From Dugong dugon (taxonomy: Eukaryota > Chordata > Mammalia > Sirenia > Dugongidae): DNA of 64,000 bases. The notes under the pieces were generated by a model. That model saw only the letters and a program-made list of their open reading frames with translations. It searched no databases and had not been told where the DNA came from. Below are positions 24,886-36,665 of the stretch, in pieces (position 1 is the first letter of the stretch; each line of letters begins with the position of its first letter). The stretch covers positions 167,907,624-167,971,623 of the forward strand of contig CM057461.1 of the NCBI GenBank assembly GCA_030035585.1, written 5' to 3'. The translations under genes and the position numbers were made by a program.

Positions 24886-25616
24886 TGGTGTGAGAGTTGG
24901 ATCAGCAAAGAAATTAGAGGGAGCACAGTCTCTAAGATTGTCCTCACTTCTAACGCCAACTACAAGTTTGGGAGGGTTCCCGAAACCACCTCAGCTTCAG
25001 TAAGTCACTAGATGGAGTCAAAGTACTTACTGAAAGCTATTATAATTAGAGTTACGATTCATTACAGGAAAATGATACAAATTAAAATTAGCCAAGGGAA
25101 GAAGCACATAGAGCAGAGTCCAGGAGAAATACCAAATGCAGAGCCTCTGTTGTCATCTCCCGCATGAAATTAGGATGTGTTACTTTCTTGGAATTGATGT
25201 GTGACGAAATACATAGAATATAGCTAACCATGCAGTCTTACCTGAGCTTCGGCGTCCAGAGCTTTATTGGGTCTTCATCACATAGGCATTATTGATTGGT
25301 TGATTGCCCATATGGTTGATCTGTCTCTCAGTTGACTGATACTGCATGACTCAAAGACCCCGCCCTACATTACATTGTTGGCCTTTCTAGCATGGTCAGC
25401 CCCCATTCTAAGACTCTACAAGTATGGCCAGCCCCAGTCATATAACATATTGTTAGACTATCCGGCATGACCCAAGACCCCCAGGCAAACAAAGGCACTC
25501 CTATGAGGCATAATATTCTCAGAGTCTGGAGATTATCTGCCAGAAGCAAAGGCAAAGACCTGGCCAAGGGCAAATGCCAGACCTTCTCTTTGGAAAAGGC
25601 CAAATTCTTTACCACA
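24886..25616 (+). mobile_element. ERVL-type solo LTR (MLT2-like fossil)
   Basis: The text tacctgagcttcggcgtcca followed by gagctttattgggtc, and further on cattgttggcctttc, follows the ERVL/MLT2 LTR pattern. It starts TG, ends CA and has a near-matching 5-bp flank (taggt/tagtt). No internal retroviral part is present. It is an old, inactive remnant; exact ends are moderately sure. Confidence 0.6.
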
Positions 25617-26359
25617 TAGTTGGTCTACAGAGGAATGCAGTATATAAAGGAATATTTAATCTGTGCATCCAAAGTCTCCAGTTATTTTTGAATGTTGTTA
25701 TTTTCAAGCTTTGGTTGGCAGTGATTTTTTTTCTTCAAAAGAAATGTTACGGAGCATTTTCAGGATATATATAAAAATAGATAAAAGTGAAAATACTCTG
25801 CTTAAAGTGAAGATGGAGCTGGGGCAGTGTTGGTGGTTGGAACTCCCAGAGCCTAAGTAAAAATCTTAAGTATTCCAGTCTTATTCTGCCTCACTAACTT
25901 CCTCCTTCCTGTGACAGATCCATCTGAGGCATCTCTTCTGATAGTACCTATGGGTGATTTTAAAATATGTGTGCATATTCTTTGACACTCCTCATTGTCA
26001 AAGATAAAACCTAATTCTCTTTCCTTGAATACTGAGCAGCTTTAATAATTTGCTATTAATCAGTAGAATAGGGCACATGTGATGCTTTGTGACTTCTGAG
26101 GCTAAGTCATGAAACAGTGGCTTGTGCCTTTCTCTCTCTTTCTCAGATTGCTCACTCTGGGGCAATGTCAGAGACCTGGGGGACACTATCAAGCCTATCA
26201 ACATACAAATCAGGACACTCAAACAGCCCTACGATAGACTCCTGTGGACAGGAAGGAAGGTTTGCTACCAACAGCCAGAACTAAGTTACCAGCCATGTAA
26301 ATATGCCACGTTTAAAAGTGGAACTTCCAGAGAAGTACTTCTGGAATGATGAAATAAAG
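25617..26359. other. Intron sequence, unassigned
   Basis: Short chance frames only (25663-25860, 26122-26349). Confidence 0.35.
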
Positions 26360-26857
26360 ACCTCTAAAAATCTGCACTCCACAAAAGCAACAAGAACACT
26401 GGCAGAAACTGTTAAACTAAACTTTTCCAGAACTCATCAAAGGCTTGAAGCAATAAGGGGAGCATTTATTTAAGGAAAAAAGAAAAGTTGAATCTCACTA
26501 AGAACAGTGAGCTTTGTGGTATTTTAATGTATGCTCATTTTATCCCCGATAGCCTTGCAACAATGATAACTGTGAAAACCAGCATCCAGGCAGCCACTGG
26601 AGGGATAAAATGAGTTTGGAGTCCACCAAAAACCCTACCCCAGAATATGTTTATTATTTGACTTGACAGCTCCCTGGAAAAGTTCCATTCTCTAGGCTTG
26701 TCTTACTTGACTTGACTCAAAGTTCTCTCTTACGAACAGCACTATTCCCAGGATGTTTGTCAAAAAATAGAAGAAATTGTTTAACATGGAACTACTTGAA
26801 CTACGATACTAATTGGGGCTAAGAAGAAGCTGACCATAGAACCCATAAGGAAAATCT

Positions 26858-27043
26858 GTTGTTATTGTGTGCTGTCAAGTCAATTCTGACTCATAGCAAA
26901 CCCTATATGACAGAGTAGAACTGTCCTATAGGGTTTTTTAGGCTGTAATCTTTATGGGACAAGATTTACAGGTCTTTTTTCCTATGGAATTTCTGGTGGG
27001 TTTGTACCACTAAGTGCTTAACTATTGAACTACCAGGGCCCCT
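26858..27043 (-). mobile_element. AfroSINE with target-site duplication, inside L1
   Basis: The antisense tail is gtcaagtcaattctgactca and the antisense head ctaccagggcccc. An exact 12-bp duplication TAAGGAAAATCT lies at 26846-26857 and 27044-27055. Confidence 0.92.
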
Positions 27044-28720
27044 TAAGGAAAATCTAGGGAATGAGATGTCTATATGGGATTTTGAGACACTCTGACATAT
27101 TCCTGGGAATTTATAAGGCCACACGTATGTGTATGATCATGCACATGCTCAGAAAAGACCTGAGAAGGCTCTAAGAGCTAACCTGACTGATTTTGAAGCT
27201 CTCAAATAGCAGGAAGTGAAAACTCAGGCATAATTATAAACTATGTACCAGAATATTGGAGGCATGTCCTAACACACACATGTCCCTAAATGAAGGTGAG
27301 GAGACTTATTGGTTCAAGGCATTTAAGGACACCTCATTAAGTCATTAACTGACCATTAACTAATCAAGCAGAAACTTCAGTGGTTGCACACAAGAAAGTA
27401 TACAGAGTTAACAGAGTTAGTTCAAGAACGTCCCTAAAAGAATAAAAAGCAACGTTGCCCCATTGTATTATTTGAAATGTTCAGTTTTCAACAAAAACTT
27501 ACAAGACTTGCAAAGAAACAGAAAAGTATGGCCTATACACAGGAAAATAAGGAGTCACTAGAAACTTTCCCTGAGGAAGCACAGATCATTGGACTTACCA
27601 AAGACTTTAAATAAGCTATTATGAATATGTTCAAAGATCTAAAGGAAACCATGTATGAAAAATTGAAGGAAATTATGGCAGGGCTGGCTCACCTAACAGA
27701 GAATATCAATAAACAGAATAAAAATTATTTTTTAAAAAGTTACCAAACAGAAATTTTGGAGTTCAAAAGTATAATAATAAAAAAATGAAAAATTCACTAG
27801 AGGAGAACAACAGCAGATTTGAACTGGCAGAAGAAAGAAATGGTAAACATTGATATAGATCAATTTTAATTATTCATTCTGAAGAACATAAACATAAAAG
27901 CATGAAAAAAAATGAACAAAATCTCAGAGTCCTATGGAAGACCATAAAGCATACCAACACTCACACTATGGGAGTCCCAGAAGTAAAAGAAAGAGAGAAC
28001 AGGACAGAAATAATGTTTGAAGATATAATGGCCAAAGCTCCCTCAAATTTTACGGAACATCACTGATCTCCATAGTCAAGAAACTTAGCAATCTCCAATT
28101 AGGGTAAACTCAAAGATCCACACTTAGACATTTTATATTCAAACAGTTAAAAAACAAAGACAAAGAAGGAATTGTTAAAGCAGCAATAGAAAAGCAACTC
28201 ATCATGAAAAGGTATCCTCAATCACATTAAAAGCTGGCATCTTATCAGGGACTATAAAGGTAAGAAAGCAGTAGAATGACGTATTCAAAATGCTAAAAGA
28301 AAGACTGTCAGTCAAAATTTCTATATCCATCAAGACTATCCTTCAAAAATGAGAAAATATGCCACTATCAGACATGCCATACAAGAAATACTGAAGGGAG
28401 TGTTTCAGGCTGAAACGACACTATAAACAGTAACTCAAATCTACTTAAATATATAACAAATATTAGTAAAAGTAATACAAAGGTAAATATAAAAGACAAT
28501 AAAATGCATTTTGTTTGTTCCATTTTTTCTCCTATCTGATTTAAATTCTACTGCACAAAGTAATAATTGTATAATTGTGTAAATGGAGTCATAATGTAAA
28601 AAGATTTAATTTGTGTAACAGTAATAACAAAGTAAGGGAGAAGGAACAGAGCTATACAGGAGCATAATTTTTATACACAATTGAAATTAAGTTGGTATTG
28701 ATCAGAACTAGATTGTTTTA

Positions 28721-28873
28721 GGAGCCCTGGTGGTATGGTGGTTAAGAGCTATGGCTGCTAATCAAAAGGTCAGCAGTTCAAATTCACCAGCTGCTCCTTG
28801 GAAACCCTATGGGGCAGTTTCTGCTCTGTCCTAGAGGGTTGCTATGAGTCAGAATTGACTCAATGACAACAAG
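28721..28873 (+). mobile_element. AfroSINE with target-site duplication, inside L1
   Basis: The head ggagccctggtggtatggtg is intact and the tail reads tgagtcagaattgactcaat. The exact 12-bp duplication TAGATTGTTTTA at 28709-28720 and 28874-28885 is L1 sequence, so the SINE is younger than its host L1. Confidence 0.95.
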
Positions 28874-30240
28874 TAGATTGTTTTAAGTATATTTATTAAA
28901 AAAATCAGAAAAGGAGGAATAGTGGAACAAAAAAGCCATAAGATATAAAACATATAGCAAATGACAGGTATAAATCCTACTTTATAGGTAAATACATCAA
29001 ATGTAAATAGACTAAACACTTCAGTCAAAGGGCAGAAATTGGCAGAATAGATTAAAAAATGATCCAACTGTATGCTCTCTACAAGAGATACATTTTAGAT
29101 TCAAAGACACAAATAAGTTGACTGTAAAAGGATGAGAAAGATATACCATGCAAACAGTACCCAAAATAGAGTTGGAGTGACTATACTAATATTACACAAA
29201 ATAGAAACAAAAATTGTTACTAGAGATAAAGAAGACATTGTTTATAATAAAAGAGTGAAATCATCAGGAAGACAAAACAATTATAAACATATATGCCCTT
29301 AACAACAGAGTCCTAAAATACATGAAGCAAAAACTGAAAGATTGAAAAGAGAAATACGTAATTCAACAATAATAGTTGGAGAAGTCAATACTTCAGTTTC
29401 AGTAATGGATGGGACAACCAAGCAGAAGATCAACAAGGAAATAGGATCAACAAGAAACACCATAAATCAACTACACCTGACAGACATCTACAGAAAATTA
29501 TATCCAACAACAGCAGCATACACGTTCTTCTCAAGTGTACATGGAGCATCCCCCAGGATAGACCACATGTGTGGCCATAAAACAAGCCTCAATGAATTTA
29601 ACAGGATTGAAATCATACATAAAGTGTCCTGTCCAACTGCAATGGCCTTATACTAAAAAAACAGTAACATAAGAAAATTTGGGAAATTCACAAATATGTG
29701 GAAAACAAATTCACAAATATCTGGAAAGTAAATGAAGAAATAAGTGAAATTGGAAAATATTATGAGATGAATTGAAGCAAATCACAATCTGATGAAGGCC
29801 ATCTACAAAAAACCCACAGCTAGCATCTTATTTAAGCTGAATGTTTTTTACCTAAGAAAAATAACAACATCATAATGTCTGTTCTTATTACTTCTATTCA
29901 ACATTGTTCTAGTAGTTCTAGCCAGAGTGATTAGGCAAGAAAAGAAATTAGGGGCACTCATATTGGAAAGGAAGAAGTGAAACTACCTCTGTTCGCAAAT
30001 GACATGATCTTGTATATAGAAAACCTAAGGAATCCATATACAAAAGAAAACTATTAGAACTAATAAACAAGTTCAGCAGGGTTGCAGGATATAATATCAA
30101 TATATAAAAATAAGTTGTATTTCTATACACTAGCAATGAACAATCCAAAAATAAAATTAAGAAAACAATGTCATTTATATCAGCATTAAAAAAAATAGCA
30201 TAAATGAAGTCATCATCAAATGTCCTAACATGTATATTGT

Positions 30241-30988
30241 TAGGTGCCCTTGATTTCAGCTCTACCTCATAGCAACCATATGTATAACAGAATGAGACAC
30301 TGCCTGGTCCTGTGCCATCCTCACAATTGTTGCTTTGTTTGAGCCCATTGTTGCAGCCACTGTGTCAATCCTTCTCATTGATGGTCTTCCTCTTTTTCGC
30401 TGACCATCTACTTTACCAAGCATGATGTCCTTCTCCAGGGACTGGGCCCTCCTGATAACATGTCCAAAATATGTGAAATAAAGTGTTGCCATCCTCCTTT
30501 CTAAGGAGCATTCTAGCTGTACTTCCTCTGAGATAGATTTGTTCATTCTTCTGGCGTATATTCAACATTCTTTGCCAGCACCATAATTCAAAGGCATCAA
30601 TTCTTCTTCAGTGTTTCTTATTCATTGCCCAGCTTTCACATGCATATGTGGTGAATTGAAAACACCATGGCTTGGGTCAGGTGCACCTTAGTCCTCAAAG
30701 TGACATCTTTGTTTTTTAACACTTTAAAGTCTTTTGCTGCAGATTTGCCCAGTGCAGTACGTGGTCCTATTTTGAGTGCCTTACAACCTTAGAGGCTTAT
30801 CCTCCAGCTCTATATCAGATGGTTTTCTGCTGCTATTCATAAGGTTTTCACTCACCAGTTTTTTTTATTTTTTATTTTTTAGAAGTAAATTGCTAGGCCA
30901 TTCTACCTAGTCTGTCTTAGTCTGGAGGCTCCACTGAAAGCTGTCCTTCATGGGTGACCCTACTGGTATTTGAAATAGCAGTTGCATA
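30241..30988 (-). mobile_element. Internally deleted RTE derivative
   Basis: 30241-30758 is antisense RTE 3' region (tgagcccattgttgcagcca, gtttgttcattcttctgg). It is followed at once by the same unit seen at 990-1202 (tctgtcttagtctggaggct, catgggtgaccctactggta). The joint differs from the one in 751-1202. A further AfroSINE cuts the right end. Confidence 0.7.
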
Positions 30989-31154
30989 CCTGTTACCGTT
31001 GCCATTGAGTTGATTCCAACTGATAGCAACCCTATAGGACAGAGTAGAACTGCCCCTATAATGTTTCCGAGGAGGAGCTGGTAGATTGGAACCATGGACC
31101 TTTTGGTTAGCAGCCAAGCTTTTAACCCTTGTGCCACCAGGGCTCCACCGGTCG
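30989..31154 (-). mobile_element. AfroSINE inserted in the RTE derivative
   Basis: It has the antisense tail gttgattccaactgatagca and the antisense head gtgccaccagggctcc. GTTGCATA flanks it at 30981-30988 and 31155-31162. Confidence 0.85.
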
Positions 31155-31162
31155 GTTGCATA

Positions 31163-32320
31163 GTCACAAATAATCACACATGGTACAATAGTCGCAAATA
31201 TTTTGTTAAATTGTCTCCCTCAGTATTTTTGTAACCTGCTCATCCTTTCTCCTTTTTTCTGTAAGTATGTCAAACCCTTCATAACAATATGAATGGTCAG
31301 AACCTTTTAAAAATATTCATAGTTTAAGATTTGCTACCTTCAGCTATGAAGTGTTCTTTAACCTAATTAATTCTGTTGCCTTTATTTATCCCCGTGGAGA
31401 GGAGGGGAAAAAAGAAAATCTAGTATAGACCAAGTCCTTCACAAAACCTTCAAATCCTCGATGGAATGTTGCTACTCAGTCTAAGACTGAAATCTTATTT
31501 TTTTTTTCACTCAATTCACTAAGACAAATTACTTCAGTAATTTGCTTTCATTAAGATATTTACCTAATTCCTTTTTGTTCAAGTTCTTAAGCTCAAATAT
31601 TGTTTTGCTCTTTTTTATTGTTGTTGTTGAAATGATTTTTTTCAGATCAAAGAATGCTCTGTTTACTGACGTGGCTGCTGATAATGGGTATTTCTCTATG
31701 TGGCTTATTCTTAAAGTGTAACCACAGTCCATAACTAAGACTGTTTGTCTAGTGGTGGGACTCTACTTCTTCTAGTGGTGGGAAGAGTTACTCTGTTAAA
31801 GTACAATTTCAATACCTAACAAAGACCTGATATCTTACAGAAGTAAGAATATAAATCAGGCTCGCTTTCTAGAATCCATCTTCTCTCCTTCTGGTCTGGG
31901 TAACATCCAGTTCAACTTTGCCACTGCCCTGGAAGTGCAGAACCTCTCTGGCACTTTTACCTCTTTGTACTGGAACAGCATTTACAATTTTAGAAATTAA
32001 ATGGTTAATTTTAGCTCCTCTCTGCTGAAGATCATCTACAGACACAAAATCTCATGGCAAGGTAACAAGCCCAGATGCCTTCTTCCTATGATGTTCCCAT
32101 TATGCTTCTGATAGAAGTGACCTTGCCAGGCAAGGTTTTTGCATGGATTTTGCTTTCTTTATATTGGTGTCAGGGGAGGTGCAAGAAAGTACAGTACATT
32201 AAAGCTAATATATCACCACCTGTCAATGGCATCTTCCCTTTGGTACTCCTTTTCCTTTCTGCTTAAAAACACTCAGTCCCCAGAGCATATGGTTGAGTAG
32301 CAGGAAGCTAAATTATATAT
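31163..32320. other. Intron sequence, unassigned
   Basis: No recognised repeat. Short frames at 31529 (-) and 32075 (+) have no features. Confidence 0.4.
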
Positions 32321-32513
32321 GCTCTGGTGGCACAGTGGTTAAACGCGTGGCTGCTAAGTGAAAGGTCGGCAGTTCGAACTCACCAGCTGCTCCATGGGAG
32401 AAAGAGGTGGCAGTTGGCTTCCATAAAGATTTACAGCCTTGAAAACCCTATGGGGCAGTTCTGCCCTGCCCTGTAGGGTCTCTATGAATTGTAATCAACT
32501 CGACAGCAGCGGG
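32321..32513 (+). mobile_element. AfroSINE upstream of a PARD3B exon
   Basis: It reads gctctggtggcacagtggtt, the B box ggcagttcgaactcaccag and the tail tgtaatcaactcgacagcag. The flanks taaattatata and taaatgatata are a near-exact duplication. It sits 255 bp before the exon at 32769. Confidence 0.9.
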
Positions 32514-32768
32514 TAAATGATATATTTCATACCTCTTAACATATTGCCTTGTGTAAATGGCCCATTTGAGTATTTTAGAAACCAAACAGGAGAGAAAAGA
32601 ACATTGAAAGCATTGAAAAGATTAACACCTGTTTCCAGTCTTTAAAGAAATAGGAGCATACTGCACATCCAGATTAAAACCATTTTCTGTCCCGTGTTGA
32701 GACATTTTATTCACATTTTCAATTCAATATGTTAGTATCCACATGCTTACAGGTTTGTTTTGCTACAG

Positions 32769-32857
32769 GATTCCTCACAGAACTTAGAAGACAGAGAAGT
32801 AATGAATGGTGTACAGACAGAACTCCTGGCATCACCGAAAACCAAGGTTGCATTGAG
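32769..32857 (+). CDS. PARD3B: PARD3B exon: region just before PDZ1
   Basis: An 89-nt exon encoding 29 residues beginning DSSQNLEDREVMNGV and ending TKVAL, plus the first two bases (AG) of a serine codon finished by the next exon. It matches the recalled human stretch STQNLEDREVLNGV with a few conservative changes. The acceptor is ttttgctacag and the donor is AG/gtattc, which departs from the gtaagt consensus and may be weak. It starts in phase 0 and ends in phase 2, so skipping it alone would shift the frame. The segment links the N-terminal CR1 region to PDZ1 and is probably flexible and polar. An AfroSINE ends about 255 bp upstream. It is too short to stand out as an open frame and was found by reading. 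Confidence 0.9.
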
Positions 32858-33399
32858 GTATTCTCTTTATGTGAATAAGAATATTTATTTCTTTTTTATG
32901 TTTATTTAATAGCTTATAATTATTCTTATTTTACAGGAAAGATCAAGTTAAGTAGAATAGTGATGCAAAACCAGTCCCTATTCTAAAATCAGTTACTTAC
33001 TCGTTCTTCCCATTTTCCTCAAAAGATATGAGTACTTACTGATAAACATATATACAAATGAAGCTCACTTTTTCCATTACTTTTCTGCAACTTGGATTTC
33101 TTAATTGCTTTTTCTTTTCTTTCTTTCTTTTTTTGAACCACAGTTTAAAGTGTACATCTGAGATTTCATTGCGGTTGAGTGTTTTACTTTGGCTTTAGCC
33201 CTTGAGTATTGCATTGTATTGTATTCTACAATCTTGCAAAATTTTGCTTCATGTATATAAAATGAATCTAGTCTATCGACTACAATTTTTCATGTTTATA
33301 ATGAAAATAACTCGTTATACGAAGTCAGTTGCGCTCATGTTTACAAGTACTTCTTTTGCTTGGTGCTAGTTTCCATTTCAGTCCTGGGTACTTAAAAAC

Positions 33400-33590
33400 C
33401 AAAACCAAACCGGCTACCGTCCAGTCGATTCTGACTCATAGCGACCGTGTAGGACAGACTAGAACTGCTCTGTAGGGTTTCCAAGGCTGTAAACTTTACG
33501 AAAGCAGATTGCCCATCTTTCTCCTGTGAAGCGGCTGGTGGGTTCGAACCATCAACATTTTAATTAGCAGCCAAGTGTTAACCACTACAG
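33400..33590 (-). mobile_element. AfroSINE
   Basis: It reads ccagtcgattctgactcata, tctgtagggtttccaaggct and ggctggtgggttcgaaccat in antisense order. Confidence 0.9.
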
Positions 33591-33767
33591 TGGGTTCAAA
33601 TCCCAGCTGTGATGCTTACCAGTTCCATGGAGTTAGGCAAGTTACTCAGCCCTGTTTGTCTTAGTTTCTGATCTGTAAAATGCAGATATTACTAAAACCT
33701 TCTTTAGACTATGGGCATGAGAATGAAAGGAGTTGATATATGTAGAACATTTTAAACAGTGCCTGGA
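33591..33767 (+). repeat. MIR SINE
   Basis: The MIR pattern is gggttcaaatcccagctgtg, then caagttactcagccc and gatctgtaaaatgcagatat. It lies between two AfroSINEs. Confidence 0.6.
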
Positions 33768-33905
33768 GCTGAGCTCTTAACCAAAAGGTTGGCAGTTTGA
33801 ATCCACCAGCCAGCCGCTCCTTGGAAACCCTATGGGGCAGTTCTCCTCTGTCCTATAGGATCACTATGAGTTGGACTCCATTCAGTGGCAATGGTGGTGG
33901 GAACA
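33768..33905 (+). mobile_element. AfroSINE, 5' shortened
   Basis: It starts inside the head (gagctcttaaccaaaaggtt) and carries aaaccctatggggcagttct and a tail near atgagttggactccattc. Confidence 0.85.
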
Positions 33906-34203
33906 GAATGAGCCCTATGATGATTTGCTGCTGTTGCTACTACTATTATTATTGTCATCATCATCATCTTTATTATTACTATGAATTTTATCATTGTTAT
34001 TTTATTTAATGGTACGTAACATTTCCCATAAGGAATGTAATTCCATGTTTAACAGAGTGTTGGCTTCAGCATTAGAAGATGATGCTTCTGAGGTTGATTT
34101 AATTCATTCGGTCATTTAGTCAACGCATTCCTTTCATTCAATCCAGTTACTAATAGGTGCCAAAAAATTTGCATGGGATTAACTTTAAATAATACACTCA
34201 GGC

Positions 34204-34262
34204 CACAGCCCTGATCCAATGTAAGGGGGTTTCCCTGTGGTGTGACCTATATGTAGGTTATC
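34204..34262 (+). repeat. Short piece related to the MaLR LTR at 34740
   Basis: gatccaatgtaaggggg followed by a gtttccctg motif and gtggtgtgacct resembles the LTR text near 34940-34980. A small fossil fragment of the same family or a local copy. Confidence 0.5.
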
Positions 34263-34739
34263 AGATTTTTAGCACTAATGTGTGGATTCTCTTGAAGCTT
34301 ATAACTTATAGCCATATGATCATATAACTATTTCATTTATTATGCCTCTTTGATTAACAATCTGCACAACATTAAAAATTTGGTGCAGAAAATCTCTAGG
34401 ACACTGTCTTTTTAGAAGTTTGATAAGTTTTTTTTTGGAGGTAGGAATAAAATGAATGCAATACTTTCATTCTTTCTATTTTTTTTTTTTAATTTTAGCT
34501 TTTTGGAAAGTTTGCTAACATCTTGGCTAAAGGCTATCTGAATAGCTATCAGAGAGTGATCAATTGTTTGGTTTATGGCTGTGTGAGCAAATCATCTAAG
34601 CTTTCTCCAGGTACAGGGAATTGAGAGAAATGAAATATGCAACATTAAAAATATTAAATTAAAATATGTGTATGTGTATAATTTGATTATCAAAATAGCC
34701 TTTTTGCATGAGTTTTATTATCACCTTTGGTAAACTAAG

Positions 34740-35347
34740 TGTCATGGATTGAATTGTGTCCCCCAAAAATATGTGCCGACTTGGCTAGGCCATGATTCCC
34801 AGTGTTGTGTGGTTGTCGCCCATTTTGTGATCTGAAGTAATTGTCCTATGTGTCATAAATCCTAATCTCTGCCTGTGGTTAATGAGGTACGATCTGGTTA
34901 TGTTAAAGAGGATTAGGGTGGGATGTAACTTGCTAATTACTGATCCAATGTAAGGGGAGTTTCTCTGGGGTGTGGCCTGCATTGCGTTTTATCTTACAAG
35001 AGATGAAAGGAGAGAGAAGGGAGAAGAGACAGGGGATTCCTACCATCAGGAAAGAAGAGCCCGGAACAGAATGTGTCCTTTGGACCCGGGTTCCCTGTGC
35101 TGAGAACCTCCTAGAGCCAGAGGAAGATTGATGCCAAGTACATGGAGATCTCCAAGGAACACTGGGCCCACAGATGTTGGAAGGAGACAAGGACCTTCCT
35201 TCAGAGCCAGCAGAGACAGAAAGGCTTCCCTTAGAGCTGGCACCCTGAATTTTGACTTCTAGCCTCCTAAACTGTAAGAGAATAAATGTCTGTTAAAGCT
35301 ACCCACTTGTGGTATTTTTGTTACAGCAGCACTAAATAACTAAGACA
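34740..35347 (+). mobile_element. MaLR-type (MLT1-like) solo LTR fossil
   Basis: It starts TGTCATGGATTGAATTGTGT and ends CTAAGACA, with an exact 5-bp duplication CTAAG at 34735-34739 and 35348-35352. The 3' part reads agcctcctaaactgtaagag, then aataaatgtctgttaaagc and cttgtggtatttttgttac, as in MLT1-class LTRs. It is 608 bp with no internal region, so a solo LTR. The clear duplication suggests a younger insertion than the ERVL LTR at 24886. It encodes nothing. Confidence 0.85.
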
Positions 35348-35385
35348 CTAAGGTACTGTAATTCAGAGCAATTAAGTAACCCTAC

Positions 35386-35588
35386 TGGAGCCTAGTGGTG
35401 CGATGGTCAAAGCACTGTACTGCTAACTGAAAAGTTGGTATTTCAAACCCAGCAGTCACTTCGTGGGAGAAAAGACCTGGCGATCTGCTCCTGTAAAGAT
35501 TACAGCCTAGGAAACCCAATGTGGCAGTTCTACTCTGTCCTTTAAAGTCACTATGAGTCAGAATCAACTCCATGCACACAGCAGGGGT
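35386..35588 (+). mobile_element. AfroSINE
   Basis: It has the head ggagcctagtggtgcgatgg, the body aaagattacagcctaggaaa and the tail tgagtcagaatcaactccat. Confidence 0.88.
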
Positions 35589-36064
35589 CCCACATACCCC
35601 TACCGTACCTGACACCAAATTTATTGACTCAGATATTACCTATAATCTTCACCTTCCCTCATTCATTGATGTTTATTTTATACTACATAAGAAGGGATAG
35701 GAGACTTTACATATTGAGCACCAGTATAGGAGAAGCACGGCTGAAATCTGATTTGGAGCTGAATTCGGAAAGTGCAGTAGATGGTAACCGTTGGCCAAAC
35801 CCAACTCCCAGCACTCACAGACTCGGGTAGGGGAAGGATGAGAACAATCTTAACAGTATGGAATGTACAGCTAACAAGGGAAAGCTTTTGGAGGAGAGGA
35901 CATTGGTTCTAGCTGGTATGGGACAAACCAATAGTAGAGAAATTAGGGAACCATGAGTTACAGCCGTATTATATGGTCAGTATTCTCCTGGGGCAGAAGC
36001 AGTGGATCCGATATTCTGCAGAGCTTGGTATAAGCTTAGGTCTTTAAGCATACGTCCACCTGGG
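35589..36064. other. Intron sequence, unassigned
   Basis: No recognised feature. Confidence 0.4.
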
Positions 36065-36285
36065 TGGCATAGAAGTTGAGTAAATGATTTGCAGAGTCCA
36101 TTTCAAAATGTCTTGAGCCTGTTTTCAGGTTTCATTCCTGTAGTCATTGTTCAAGCCTGTGGTACATCTTAGCTAGACTATTGCAGTAAACTGTTAACAC
36201 CTCCTGAGTATCATTCTTACTGCTGAATACATTTTTCTAAACCATAGCATTTATCACATCATCCCTTAGTTCTGAAACCTTTGTA
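36065..36285 (-). repeat. Old repeat shared with 38030-38290 (L2-like)
   Basis: atttgcagagtccatttcaa, tcaagcctg and agcatttatcacatc recur in the same order at 38040-38250, which shows an interspersed family. L2 antisense is the best guess. Confidence 0.45.
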
Positions 36286-36289
36286 TTCA

Positions 36290-36495
36290 GACAACTCTTG
36301 GGTTTGAACACTAGCTCTACCACTTACTACTAATAAAAGGGCTAATTGCTTTACCTCTTTAAAAAGTTTTCCTCATAGGGAAAATGGGTACCATAATCAC
36401 GTAGATTATTGGGAAGATTAAATGAGATATAGGCAACTGAACTTAGCACAATGCTAAGTGAAAGGCTGGATAAACAATGTCTATTGCAATTATGA
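36290..36495 (+). repeat. MIR SINE
   Basis: It reads gggtttgaacactagctcta, attgctttacctcttt and agattaaatgagatataggc in MIR order. Confidence 0.6.
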
Positions 36496-36665
36496 TTATA
36501 CAGATAATACAGTTTACAGTTACTATTTGTCATTCTCTCAAACTAGACTCTGAATCTTCCAAGGGATTTCTGACACTTAGTATAGATCTTGAGATAAAAT
36601 AGATACGATGTTTGTTGAGTGAATGAGTAGATAAAACAATGCTCCACAAATCATAAACATAACTG

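Larger units (their letters stand above)
26360..30195 (+). mobile_element. Old sense L1, decayed, with nested SINEs
   Basis: About 26360-27800 follows an old L1 5' region (agactttaaataagctatta, gatctaaaggaaaccatgta) and about 27800-28500 the ORF1 area. An ORF2 endonuclease piece is open at 29342-29656: KINKEIGSTRNTINQLHLTD, YTFFSSVHG and RIDHMCGHKTSLN. The reverse transcriptase follows closely at about 29880-30090 and reads [15 protein letters not shown], where the usual FADD is FAND. The sequence between endonuclease and RT is largely missing, so an internal deletion is inferred. AfroSINEs at 26858 and 28721 interrupt it. Confidence 0.75.
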
